This document shows, piece by piece, positions 44,078-53,390 of a stretch of 64,000 nt of DNA. Source of the stretch: Cherax quadricarinatus (lineage: Eukaryota; Arthropoda; Malacostraca; Decapoda; Parastacidae); contig NC_091293.1 in assembly GCF_038502225.1 (NCBI RefSeq), positions 13,811,439 through 13,875,438 on the forward strand, given 5' to 3'. Each line of letters begins with the position of its first letter. Within the stretch, counting starts at the first letter, position 1. Position numbers and translations under genes: made by a program. A model generated the notes under the pieces. It saw only the letters and a program-made list of their open reading frames with translations, was not told the DNA's origin and searched no databases.

Positions 44078-44122
44078 TTTAAAGGAAATTCAGTGTTATG
44101 CTCCCGGACACAGGCCCCCACT

Positions 44123-44380
44123 TGTTACACTCCAAGTATTGTAACCACTATTTCCTTCTTTTTAGAGCATAACAATTTTGGTCAGAGAGGTTAGGGTAAT
44201 AATAGTGATCCTCCGGAAAGCTTAATTTTAATTAAGTATATTCATAATACAACAAAAGCCAGAAATAATATACGAATTATCGTATATAAGTTAAGAATGC
44301 ATGTTTGTTCTATATTATCCAAAATATATATATAAGGCTTTCATAACAGATGATTAGGAGGAGATCCTAGATATAACATA
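44123..44380 (-). repeat. Right (5') LTR of Gypsy element, truncated to 258 bp
   Basis: Matches the left LTR from TGTTACACTCC to GATATAACATA and then stops; 467 bp are missing. Element-internal sequence next to it begins AG, then TGGGGGCCTGTGTCC in element sense, a TGG-starting candidate primer-binding site whose tRNA I cannot name. Confidence 0.88.
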
Positions 44381-44389
44381 AGTAGTCAA

Positions 44390-44640
44390 TTTTTCCACTG
44401 AGCGACTCCTTCCGGTTTAGGGCATGCGGCTGAGCGCACCCTTCCGGTTTAGGCATGCGGCTGAGCGCACCCTTCCGGTTTAGGCCTTCCCCTGAGCGCA
44501 CCCTTCCGGAAAAGGCCTTCCACTGAGCGCACCCTTCCGGAAAAGGCCTTCCACTGAGCGCACCCTTCCGGTTTAGGCCTTCCACTGAGCGCACCCTTCC
44601 GGTTTAGGCCTTCCACTGAGCGCACCCTTCCGGTCTAGGA
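44390..44640 (+). repeat. 31-bp minisatellite, about 8 units
   Basis: Unit ACTGAGCGCACCCTTCCGG followed by TTTAGGCCTTCC or AAAAGGCCTTCC. The TTTA/AAAA alternation defines two unit types. An ORF exists across it but is a by-product of the repeat. Confidence 0.88.
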
Positions 44641-44995
44641 CCAGCGGCTGGGGCCCCTTCAAAGGATGCCGCCTTTTCACACCTATGTGCTAATGACCTT
44701 GATCCTATGATAATGACCCTTCTGGACACGTATCCCCTTTTCACACCTATGTGCTAATGACCTTGACCTCGCCCTCGAGTCCACCCTTAACCCCCCTTCG
44801 CGACCCCCCCGGCGCGCCGCACGCCCCCCCTTCGCGACCCCCGCGCGCGCCCGCCCGCGCGCCCGCCCGCGCCCTTCGCGACCCCCGCCCGCGCCTTCTG
44901 CTGCGCCTTCTGCAGCGTCGTCCGGATCGCCCCCGCGCCTCGAATTTTTTTCCGATTTTTTTCGAATTTTTTTTTGAATTTCATTTTCTTGTGCT
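44641..44995 (+). other. GC-rich non-coding stretch with a 57-bp direct repeat
   Basis: CTTTTCACACCTATGTGCTA plus ATGACCTTGA recurs at about 44671 and 44728. 44775-44945 is strongly GC-rich (CCGCGCGCCCGCCCGCGC type, with repeated CCCTTCGCGACCCCC), unlike the rest of the window. The long frames here are low-complexity and I do not call a gene. Confidence 0.6.
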
Positions 44996-45326
44996 CTCCA
45001 TCTCCTCGGATCAAATTTTTGAGGTTCCCCCTCTCACTTTCACCCCATCCCAAAATTTCTCGAAATCAAAGTCTCCATCTCCTCGGATCAAGTTTTTTGG
45101 ATTCCCCCCTATGGGGTTTTCGAAATTCTCCATCTCCTTGGATCAAGGTTTTTTGGATTGTCCCTCCTTCCACCCCCAACCCCCCCAATCCCAAAAATTT
45201 CTCAATATTACCAAGTTTTTGGATCCCCCCTATGGGGTTTTCGAAATTCTCCATCTCCTTGGATTGCCCCTCCCACTTTCACCCCCATCCCAAAATTTCT
45301 CGAAATCAAAGTCTCCATCTCCTCGG
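44996..45326 (+). repeat. Imperfect tandem repeat ending in an assembly gap
   Basis: Units starting CTCCATCTCC(T/C)(C/T)GGAT recur at about 44998, 45074, 45129, 45250 and 45313 with spacing of 55-121 bp and alternating inner blocks (CCTATGGGGTTTTCGAAATT; CATCCCAAAATTTCTCGAAA). Confidence 0.8.
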
Positions 45327-45426
45327 NNNNNNNNNNNNNNNNNNNNNNNNNNNNNNNNNNNNNNNNNNNNNNNNNNNNNNNNNNNNNNNNNNNNNNNNNN
45401 NNNNNNNNNNNNNNNNNNNNNNNNNN
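45327..45426. other. Assembly gap (100 N)
   Basis: Exactly 100 N, the usual placeholder for a gap of unknown size, opening inside a tandem repeat. Order and distance of sequence across it are not guaranteed. Confidence 0.99.
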
Positions 45427-45528
45427 TTTGTAATGAGGTGGGCCCCTGGTTCCCTGCTTCCCGGCCCCTCCTGGGCCCCCTTTGGCCTGCCTACTTAATA
45501 ACATTCACTCTGATATCCTCATTCTCTT

Positions 45529-45686
45529 TTAACCCTTAAACTGTCCAAACATAGATCTACGTCCACGTGTGGGGCGCTCTGAGCGTAGATCTACTTTTTT
45601 TTTTTACATGCTTTCAAATGGGGAAATCAAGGTCGGAGTGCTACGCACGTGAACGTAGATCTATGTTTGGACAGTTTAAGGATTAA
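45529..45686. mobile_element. TTAA-flanked MITE, copy 1 (piggyBac-like)
   Basis: 158 bp including flanking TTAA at both ends; terminal inverted repeats CCCTTAAACTGTCCAAAC (left) and, inverted, CCTTAAACTGTCCAAAC (right), followed by a GTAGATCTAC palindrome. TTAA target duplication with CCC termini is the piggyBac hallmark. No coding capacity. Confidence 0.85.
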
Positions 45687-45807
45687 GCAGATTAGAGAGT
45701 GAGAGAAAATGAGAGTCAGTACCTCCTGGGTAGGCTGTATTGACTTTGTATTTGACTGATGATACGTTTTGCCTACTATGTAGGCTAAACGTTTCATCAA
45801 TAAAGAA

Positions 45808-46212
45808 GAATGAGGGAAGGCATGGTTGAAGTGTGTAAGTGGAAAACGGGTATTAACAAAGGAGATATATATATAAATAAGGTCCTGAGGATATCCCTCC
45901 AATAATGGATTCAAATTAGGTAAGTTTAGATTTAGAAAAGATACAGGAAAGTATTGGTTTGGAAACAGGGTAGTTGATAAGTTGAAGTCTGTAGGGTTAT
46001 TGAAGCTAAAACCTTGGGTAGCTTCAAAATTAGGTTGGATAAATACACGAGTGAGAGGGGTTGGATTTAAGTGGGACTTGGAAAGCTTATTGCTTGGGTA
46101 GCATTGAAAATGGGTTGGGCAAATATATTTGTTAGTGGGATGTATTTAAGAATGACTTGCCAAATATGGGCGAGTAGGCCTGTTGCAATATTCCTAATTT
46201 CTTATGTTCTTA
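45808..46212 (+). mobile_element. Diverged D2/CR1-like LINE 3' end
   Basis: Matches the D2 C-terminus at DNA level: GTGTGTAAGTGGAAAACGGG, GGAAAGTATTGGTTTGGAAA, AGTAGGCCTGTTGCAATATT; it ends TTCTTATGTTCTTA, the D2 8-bp tail. No open frame remains. Confidence 0.75.
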
Positions 46213-46316
46213 GGATATAAACTGTGTTTGACAGATCCTTGACCACCTAACCTACATCATAAAAAGGTCAGTGTTGTAAGTTGACCGGGAGGCATAATCT
46301 TGTCCTCATATACGTA

Positions 46317-46617
46317 CAGTGGACCCCTGGTTAACATAATTAATCCATTCCAGAGAGCTTGTCCATACAGAATCTGACTTAATCTGAATTAATTTTCCCC
46401 ATAAGAAATAACTGAAATTCAATTAATCCGTTCCAGACACCCAAAAGTATCAAACAAATTTTTTTTACGTAACTGAATGAATTTGTTCCCATAAGGAATA
46501 ACGTAAATTAGATTAATCCGTTTCAGACCCCCAAAAATGCACTTACAAAAGCACTTACATAAATACACTTGCATAACTGCTCGCGTTTTGAGCTGTTCGT
46601 ATCCAGAGGTTCCACTG
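46317..46617. mobile_element. Tigger/pogo-derived MITE, 301 bp
   Basis: TA on both sides; left end CAGTGGACCCCTGGTTAAC, right end (inverted) CAGTGGAACCTCTGGATAC. The first ~140 bp match the left end of the 54820 Tigger (TTTTCCCCATAAGAAATAA, AATTAATCCGTTCCAGAC, CCCAAAAGTAT). An internally deleted, non-autonomous derivative. Confidence 0.88.
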
Positions 46618-46845
46618 TATTAAGTTTATTTTTTCTTATGTCTTATGTTACTAGTAATTCATACATATGTATTAATACCATATAATGTTCTACACATTCT
46701 ATACTTGAAATTTATGCTTCAGAAACTTGGTTTTCAAATTTTTGTTAAAACGAAACTGTCATGATTATTATTGTGTTTCAAAACATAAAAGATTATCCAG
46801 GATCATAATGGAAAAATATTGCAGATACACCGGACATGTTTTATT

Positions 46846-47001
46846 TTAACCCTTAAACTGTCCAAACGTAGATCTACGTTTGTGTGTGTAGCGTTCCAAC
46901 CTTGATTTTCTCCATAAGAAAGCATGTTAAAAAACATAGATCTACGTTTGGAGCACTACGCGAGCGAACGTAAATCTGCATTTGGACAGTTTAAGGGTTA
47001 A
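46846..47001. mobile_element. TTAA-flanked MITE, copy 2 (piggyBac-like)
   Basis: 156 bp including TTAA at both ends. Termini CCCTTAAACTGTCCAAACG in inverted orientation. The left arm contains the perfect 18-bp palindrome AAACGTAGATCTACGTTT (46864-46881). Same family as 45529-45686 and the fragment at 60499. Confidence 0.9.
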
Positions 47002-47108
47002 TGAGGAGGCCCTAAAGTTGCAAGGGTCATATAGTGCCAAGACAAACAGTGTCAACCAGAGTCAGTCTGAGAAAAGGGAAGATAATGCCAGTGTCTTGGA
47101 TCAAGGGC

Positions 47109-48366
47109 CCCTCACAGGCACCAAGACACCTACTGTCAAGTGACACCAGAGGTTCCTCACAGGCACCAAGACACCTACTGTCCAGTGACACCAGAGGTTC
47201 CTCACAGGCACCAAGACACCTACTGTCCAGTGACACCAGAGGTTCCTCACAGGCACCAAGACACCTACTGTCCAGTGACACCAGAGGTTCCTCACAGGCA
47301 CCAAGACACCTACTGTCCAGTGACACCAGAGGTTCCTCACAGGCACCAAGACACCTACTGTCCAGTGACACCAGAGGTTCCTCACAGGCACCAAGACACC
47401 TACTGTCCAGTGACACCAGAGGTTCCTCACAGGCACCAAGACACCTACTGTCCAGTGACACCAGAGGTTCCTCACAGGCACCAAGACACCTACTGTCAAG
47501 TGACACCAGAGGTTCCTCACAGGCACCAAGACACCTACTGTCCAGTGACACCAGAGGTTCCTCACAGGCACCAAGACACCTAATGTCCAGTGACACCAGA
47601 GGTTCCTCACAGGCACCAAGACACCTACTGTCCATTGACACCAGAGGTTCCTCACAGGCACCAAGACACCTACTGTCCAGTGACACCAGAGGTTCCTCAC
47701 ATGCACAAAGACACATACTGTCCAGTGACACCAGTGGGTCCTCACAGGCACCAAGACACCTACTGTCCAGTGACACCAGAGGTTCCTCACAGGCACCAAG
47801 ACACCTACTGTCAAGTGACACCAGAGGTTCCTCACAGGCACCAAGACACCTACTGTCCAGTGACACCAGAGGTTCCTTACAGGCACCAAGACACCTACTG
47901 TCCAGTGACACCAGAGGTTCCTCACAGGCACCAAGACACCTACTGTCCAGTGACACCAGAGGTTCCTCACAGGCACCAAGACACCTACTGTCCAGTGACA
48001 CCAGAGGTTCCTCACAGGCACCAAGACACCTACTGTCCAGTGACACCGGAGGTTCCTCACAGGCACCAAGACACCTACTGTCCAGTGACACCAGAGGTTC
48101 CTCACAGGCACCAAGACACCTACTGTCCAGTGACACCAGAGGTTCCTCACAGGCACCAAGACACCTACTGTCCAGTGACACCAGAGGTTCCTCACAGGCA
48201 CCAAGACACCTACTGTCCAGTGACACCAGAGGTTCCTCACAGGCACCAAGACACCTACTGTCCAGTGACACCAGAGGTTCCTCACAGGCACCAAGACACC
48301 TACTGTCCATTGACACCAGAGGTTCCTCACAGGCACCAAGACACCTACTGTCCAGTGACACCAGAC
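47109..48366 (+). repeat. 45-bp satellite array, about 28 units
   Basis: Unit CACCAAGACACCTACTGTCC + AGTGACACCAGAGGTTCCTC + ACAGG (45 bp), highly uniform with a few substitutions (47580-47750 is the most variable part). The period is divisible by three and the unit is stop-free in four frames, so long frames appear on both strands (for example + 47034-48371 with SSQAPRHLLSSDTRG, - 47027-48457 with SLDSRCLGACEEPLV). No start context, signal or domain supports translation; I call it a satellite. Confidence 0.93.
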
Positions 48367-48375
48367 ACTGATCAG

Positions 48376-48560
48376 TTTTGTTATTGTTTTTTATTAACAC
48401 ATCAGCCATTTTCCACCAAGGCAGGGTGCCCCAAAAAAGAAAAACTTTCACCATCATTCACTCCATCACTGTCTTGCTAGAGGCACACTTGCACTACAGT
48501 TATAAAACTGCAACATTAACACCCCTCCCTCAGAGTGCAGATCCAGTTATTCTACAAAAA
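48376..48560 (+). repeat. Dispersed non-coding repeat
   Basis: TTTATTAACACATCAGCCAT ... CACCAAGGCAGGGTGCCCCA ... CTTTCACCATCATTCACTCC ... AACACCCCTCCCTCAGAGTG. I recall this sequence as a common decapod interspersed repeat. A short related piece (AACCAGCCATATCCCACCAA) lies at 50807. Identity is from memory. Confidence 0.5.
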
Positions 48561-48830
48561 TTACAATTAATGAAAGCTTCTAAGAATACAGTTGCCCTCC
48601 ACTTTGGTGAGTTCCACTTTCACGAGCTTCAAACATTGGCAAATGCCCAGCTGCCCAACCATATTTACCAAACAGATGTGGGAAAAAGTATGGGAAAACA
48701 CTTCCTGCCGTGTCCCTACTACCCTCCCTCTTACCCCCTCAACTGGCAGCCCGCCAGTCTGCCACTCGGTCATTGTCCAGTTACTGTTTGTGTCCTACCG
48801 TACACGTGTGTTTGTGGTGGTGGTACAAGT

Positions 48831-49714
48831 ATGGCCCCCAAGCGAGCAGCAACCGCTATTAATGAGCCAACCCCTAAGCGCTCAAAGAAAGTCATGAATC
48901 TGGAGGAGAAAGTGAAATTGCCAGACAACTGTAGGGCAGGTTATTTGAGCAATTCTGCCATTGGAAAATTATTTAATGTAAACAAAAGCACAGTGTGCTC
49001 TATCAAGAAAAATGAGGCAAAGATAAGGGCAGCATCTACTGCTCCTCTCTGTCAAGCAAGTGTCACGAGTATGAAACAGTGTGACGTCTAAGATGGAATC
49101 AGCTTTATTTGTGTGGATTTCAGACCAATATAGAAAAGGAAATCCCATAGATAGTGCGATTCGTGCAAGGGGAAAGACTTTGATATGTTGGCAAGTGATG
49201 AGGCTAGCACCAGTGCAGAACCAAGTCGTCCTACCATCACCCATCCTGACTTCCTAGCAAGTAAAGGATGGTTTGATATATTTAAGAGATGGTTCTACCT
49301 GCACACCCTGAAGATGAGTGGAGAATCAGGTTCAGCAGATCATGTTTCGGCAAGGCTAGTTTGTGGTAAAGGGTTCAAGGACATGCAGGAGGGTGAGGTG
49401 AGAGAACTGGTTGAAGAACATGCACTGGGCCTAAATGATGAATTGTTGGAGATTGTGCAGGCAGAGAATGAGGATGAAGAAGAGGAGTGTGTTGCTGAGG
49501 TCGATCAACCTCATGCCCTGACCCTTGAAAAACTAGGACAAGCAATGAGAACGGCAGCACATCTCAAACAATTTTTTTACGACACAGACCCATTAATGTT
49601 GAGGACTTTGAAGGTGATGAGCGACATTGGTAGGAGCACAATTCCCTACAAAACTTTGTAGATATGAAGAGGAAAAGGTCTCAGTTGCCCATCACAATGT
49701 TCTTCACAAGGAAG
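48831..49714 (+). pseudogene. Tigger-like transposase pseudogene, catalytic core deleted
   Basis: Three frames in order. 48831-49091: MAPKRAATAINEPTPKRSKK, KVMNLEEKVKLPDNCRAGYL, IGKLFNVNKSTVCSIKKNEA, a CENP-B-type N-terminal helix-turn-helix. 49092-49190: MESALFVWISDQYRKGNPID, second DNA-binding half. 49185-49661: ASKGWFDIFKRWFYLHTLKM then directly an acidic tail EGEVRELVEEHALGLNDELL. The DDE core expected between ASKGWF and the acidic region is missing. The last part (from 49664) continues [20 protein letters not shown] into the minisatellite. No active protein possible. Confidence 0.82.
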
Positions 49715-50350
49715 CCTGCTACTACCCCTGCCACTACCCCTGCCACTACCCCTGCCACTACCTCTGCCACTACCCCTGCCACTATCCCTGCCACTACCTC
49801 TGCCCCTACCCCTGCCACTACCCCTGCCACTACCTTTGCCACTATCCCTGCCACTACCTCTGCCACTACCTCTGCCACTACCCCTGCCACTACCCTCTGC
49901 CAATACCCCTGCCACTACCCCAGCCACTACCCCAGCCACTAACCCAGCCACTACCTCTGCCACTACCCCTGCCACTACCCCTGCCGACTACCTCTGCCCC
50001 TACCCCCGCCACTACCCTTGCCACCACCCCTGCCACTACCCCTGCCACTACTCCTGCCACTACCCCTGCCACTACCCCTGCCACTACCCCTGCCACTACC
50101 CCTGCCACTACCCCTGCCACTACCCCTGCCACTACCCCTGCCACTACCCCTGCCACTACCCCTGCCACTACCCCTGCCGATACCCCTGCCGATACCCCTG
50201 CCGACTACCCCTGCCACTACCTCTGCCACTACCCCTGCCGACTACCTCTGCCGACTACCCCTGCCACTACCCCTGCCGATACCCCTGCCACTACCCCTGC
50301 CACTACCCCTGCCACTACCCCTGCCACTACCCCTGCCACTACCCCTACCG
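49715..50350 (+). repeat. 12-bp (ACCCCTGCCACT)n minisatellite inside transposase C-terminus
   Basis: About 50 units of ACCCCTGCCACT with GACTACCTCTGCC variants (extra GA at ~49985, 50190-50280). In the frame of the preceding transposase end it encodes (TTPA)n, and the frame exits into [20 protein letters not shown] at 50336-50400. Repeat length is not a meaningful gene. Confidence 0.93.
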
Positions 50351-50934
50351 CCTCACCTGAACCTCAACCTGTGGCAGAATCTGACTCCGTTGCTAACTCT
50401 GACTCTAACAATGTCGGCAGTGGAGTTAGAATCCACACACTAGACTCATCATGCCATGCAGTTACACTCCATATAATCACCTCCATTCAACTGTCATCAG
50501 TAATTGCATGACTAACTATCATCATCATCATCATCGTCATCGTCCTCATCATCACAAGTCATCAGAGTTTCTGCTTAACCTTACAAGTGGTGAGTGTTTT
50601 GTTTGTTCATTATTTGTTATTAAACCATAACACGTACATAAAATATTTTATATTTTCATGTGTTTTATGATTGTTCATGATTCAATAGGTTAAGGAAGCA
50701 GTATTGTTAGGCTAAGTAAATGCTATTATTATTTTCCCTACAATATATTTGTGCATCAAAACGTTTGCAAATGTTACAGTATTGTATTATTATATTTCTT
50801 TCAACAAACCAGCCATATCCCACCAAGAATTATTATATTTCCCTACATCATATTTGCTCACCAAACATTCACGAATTTTCAAGATTCAGGAGGTTCTTGA
50901 TCCCCTAACTCTAGCAAATGTGGAGGACCTCCTG
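50351..50934 (+). mobile_element. Right flank and right end of the decayed Tigger-like element
   Basis: Non-coding AT-rich sequence ending GATCCCCTAACTCTAGCAAA, then TGTGGAGGACCTCCTG at 50934, followed by TA. Inverted, the end reads CAGGAGGTCCTCCACA, a CAG-starting terminus with TA target as in pogo/Tigger elements. I could not find the matching left end; it may have been lost near the satellite. Confidence 0.5.
50518..50556 (+). repeat. (ATC)n microsatellite
   Basis: ATCATCATCATCATC with GTC/CTC variants, in the presumed transposon 3' region. Confidence 0.85.
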
Positions 50935-51192
50935 TACTGCTACCTTAGTGACACCAAGAAAACTTTCTTGAATGAGTACTTGTATGTACTGCAGATTCAA
51001 AATTCTGTAAATGAACAGACATTTGAAAGACTCAGTTTTATCTCCAAGTAATTTTTATGACTGTTGCTATCACATATATTTTCTGATCATACTACTAGCA
51101 AGATTTACCATCATTAATGGCTTGGTGTTTGTTTCAGTGACTTTGATTTTTGTGAGAAAACTTTTAAATATTGAACACTGGCATAATTTCTA
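50935..51192. other. Non-coding stretch, nothing recognised
   Basis: AT-rich sequence downstream of the zinc-finger array. Only short frames; no feature called. Confidence 0.5.
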
Positions 51193-52333
51193 AATAGTAC
51201 GAAGTCTCAGGTGTTTCACTAAATTAAACTGATCTGCAAACACCTTTAGACATTCTGAAATTTAATATGGTTTCTCACCAGTATGAATTCTCATGTGTAT
51301 ACCTAAACTAGATTTCATGGAGAACTTTTTTAGACACTCTGAACATTGATATGGTTTCTCACCAGTATGAATTTTTGTGTGTTTAACTAAACTACATTTC
51401 ATGGAGAACTTTTTCAGACACTCGGAACATTGATATGGTTTCTCACCAGTATGACTTTTCATGTGTGTTACTAAAATAGATTTTTGTGAGAACTTTTTCA
51501 GACACTCTGAACATTGATATGGTTTCTCTCCAGTATGAATTCTCATGTGTGGTACTAAACTAGATTTTGTTGTAAACCCTTTAAGACACTCTGAACACTG
51601 ATATGGTTTCTCTCCAGTATGACTTCTCATGTGTTCTTCTAAATGAAATTTCATAGAAAACTCTTTTAGACATTCTGAACATTGATGTGGTTTCTTTCCA
51701 GTATGAATTCTCATGTGTTTTACCATACTAATTTTACTGGTAAACCCTTTTAGACACTCGGAACATCGATATGGTTTCTCTCCAGTGTGAATTTTCATGT
51801 GGTGTACAAAATAATTTTTATCTGAAAACTCTTTCAGACACACTAAACACTGATGTGGTTTCTTTCCAGTATGAATTATCATGTGTTTTACTAAACTAGA
51901 TTTACTGGTAAAGTCTTTCAGACACACTAAACACTGATGTGTTTTCCCTCCAGTATGGACTGTCATGTGTCTTACTAAATATGATTTCATGGAGAACTCT
52001 TTTAAACACACTGAACATTGATGTAGTTTCTCTGTAGAATGAGTTCTCATGTGTTTTCTTAAATACGGTTTCATTGAAAATTGTTTTAGACACACTGAGC
52101 ACTGATATGGTTTCTCTCTGGTATGAATTTTCATGTGCCTTATTAAATATTCTTTTTTTGAAAATACTTTCAAACACTTTAAACACCGAACTGTTTTTTT
52201 TGTCTTCATTAACTGTTATCAATGATTCAAAATGAGAATTTTGTGAGGAATGTGAATATTGATGTAGTTTGTCTTCTGCGTCAACTGTAATGTGTGTTGC
52301 TGGAACACTTTCTTTTTCAAGTATTTTAGACAT
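51193..52333 (-). CDS. C2H2 zinc-finger protein, 11 fingers plus a broken twelfth
   Basis: The minus ORF 51262-52209 has eleven C2H2 fingers (CxxCx3Fx5Lx2Hx3H) with HTGEKPY-type linkers; a typical unit is CSECLKKFSMKSSLGIHMRI. Helix residues (-1,2,3,6): KEYR, MPYK, MSYR, SSSK, DNYH, SISK, MFHE, TSSP, QSIT, MCSK, MSSI. The likely real start is ATG at 52333 (MSKILEKESVPATHITVDAE). That N-terminal segment runs to SLITVNEDKK and is joined to the fingers by a one-base frame change in an A8 run (52194-52201). After finger 11 the frame stops at KPY-stop (~51262), yet finger-like sequence SECLKVFADQFNLVKHLRLR follows in the same frame to 51193. Probable nuclear DNA-binding factor; single exon, expressed status unknown. 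Confidence 0.8.
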
Positions 52334-53220
52334 AGTGATCAATAACTTAACACTTTTATTATCAGGATTCCCCTAAATTAAAACTGCTTATTGTGTCAGG
52401 ATTTTTCCATGGAAAAAATAATTTTTTCTTCAGGAATGGCAGAGAATCTTTTTCTTAAGGTCATTAATGCCAAAACATGAAATACGATGTAAACTTATGG
52501 AACTACAAAGGCACAAAGTTGACAGTCTGAGCATACTTTGAGTCTTAAATTAAACAAATTCCATTGCTCATTTTAAACAAATTCTTAGCCTTTTCGCTCT
52601 GGCGAAAGTGCACAAAAGTTAGTAATTTGATCATTTTTACACAAAATTCAAAAAATTCCTATTTGTAAACAAAAAATATACACAGTATTACAGCAGCTAA
52701 AGTAATGTATCCTCTGTTCATTAATTATGTCCCCAGGCCTCTATTTTCAATCCATCATACACACAAAATTAAAGCTTTACATTGTTTTTCAAACAAACAA
52801 TAATCAAAAATAATTGTCATGGTTTATGGTACCTAAATAATTGAACCAGACTTAATAAAAACCCATAAAAAAAAGATAAGGGAAAGGTTGGGCTATTCCC
52901 TTCATGAAAATTGTCAACATTTGAATATTTCAAGATACTTCTGGTCCTGAAAGCGACCAAATTAATCATTTCAGTAGTATGATAACCATTTTATCAACTG
53001 ATACCAAGAAACAGATATAAAATCATAGAAAAACATCCTAAAAAACACCTCAAAGTTATTTTAAATCAAACAGAAGGTCAGAGGCTTGTTTTCCTCATCA
53101 TGCGCCGCATGGGGTAGGATTTCTTTTATGCTGTGTACACTCGCCGCAAAGACCAACTCTCACGTGTCTAGACCAAAATTTACTACTCTCAGCACATGTG
53201 AGGGCGGTGTGCTCAAAACA
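52334..53220. other. Non-coding AT-rich flank with a dispersed repeat
   Basis: Upstream of the zinc-finger start. No ORF of note. 52660-52744 (TTACACAAAATTCAAAAAAT ... CTCTGTTCATTAATTATGTC, CCCAGGCCTCTA) matches 58030-58140, so this is an interspersed repeat copy. No promoter motif can be called with confidence. Confidence 0.55.
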
Positions 53221-53390
53221 GATCTAAATGAGTGACACTGGGGTCAATAACGAAGATCTACACGAGTGACACTGGGGCCAATAACGAAGATCTACACGAG
53301 TGACACTGGGGCCAATAACGAAGATCTACATGAGTGACACTGGGGTCAATAATGAAAATCTACATGAGTGACACTGGGGTCAATAGCCTG
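53221..53390 (+). repeat. 34-bp minisatellite, 5 units
   Basis: Unit GATCTACACGAGTGACACTG + GGGCCAATAACGAA. Units differ by a few substitutions (ACATGAG, GGGTCAATAATG). Confidence 0.9.

Larger units (their letters stand above)
38342..44380 (-). mobile_element. Ty3/Gypsy LTR retrotransposon, Gmr1-type order (gag-PR-INT-RT-RH)
   Basis: About 6.04-kb element on the minus strand, bounded by a complete left LTR and a truncated right LTR. Reading minus: Gag (44077-42686), protease and integrase (42510-40930), integrase C-terminus and RT (41111-39879), RNase H (39919-39323). Integrase therefore precedes RT, the copia-like order known in Gypsy-like elements only for the Gmr1 group, and the Gag has the SCAN-like capsid of that group. 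The two LTRs differ by two substitutions and one 3-bp indel over 255 bp, so the insertion is young. Pol is split by single-base frame changes, mostly at homopolymers. Confidence 0.9.

Noticed and set aside
38342..44380. Integrase-first order as copia (Ty1) identity
   Set aside because: RT (YLDD context, MPFGLCNAASTFQR), RNase H and the HHCC/GPY integrase features are Gypsy-like; only the order is copia-like, hence Gmr1 type.
44751..45539. Pro/Ser-rich 262-aa ORF in the GC-rich stretch
   Set aside because: Low-complexity, runs through the 100-N gap, and overlaps tandem repeats; no coding evidence.
47109..48366. CRISPR array or bacterial direct repeats
   Set aside because: Units are contiguous with no unique spacers, and the surroundings are clearly eukaryotic transposons.
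47034..48371. Long ORFs on both strands as a repeat-protein gene
   Set aside because: The 45-bp unit is stop-free in four frames, so ORF length carries no information; no signal peptide, start context or flanking coding sequence supports one frame.
49627..50511. Thr-Pro-Ala or Tyr-Pro-Cys-His mucin-like gene
   Set aside because: Explained by the 12-bp minisatellite inside a decayed transposase; several frames are open at once and frames shift where the unit length changes.
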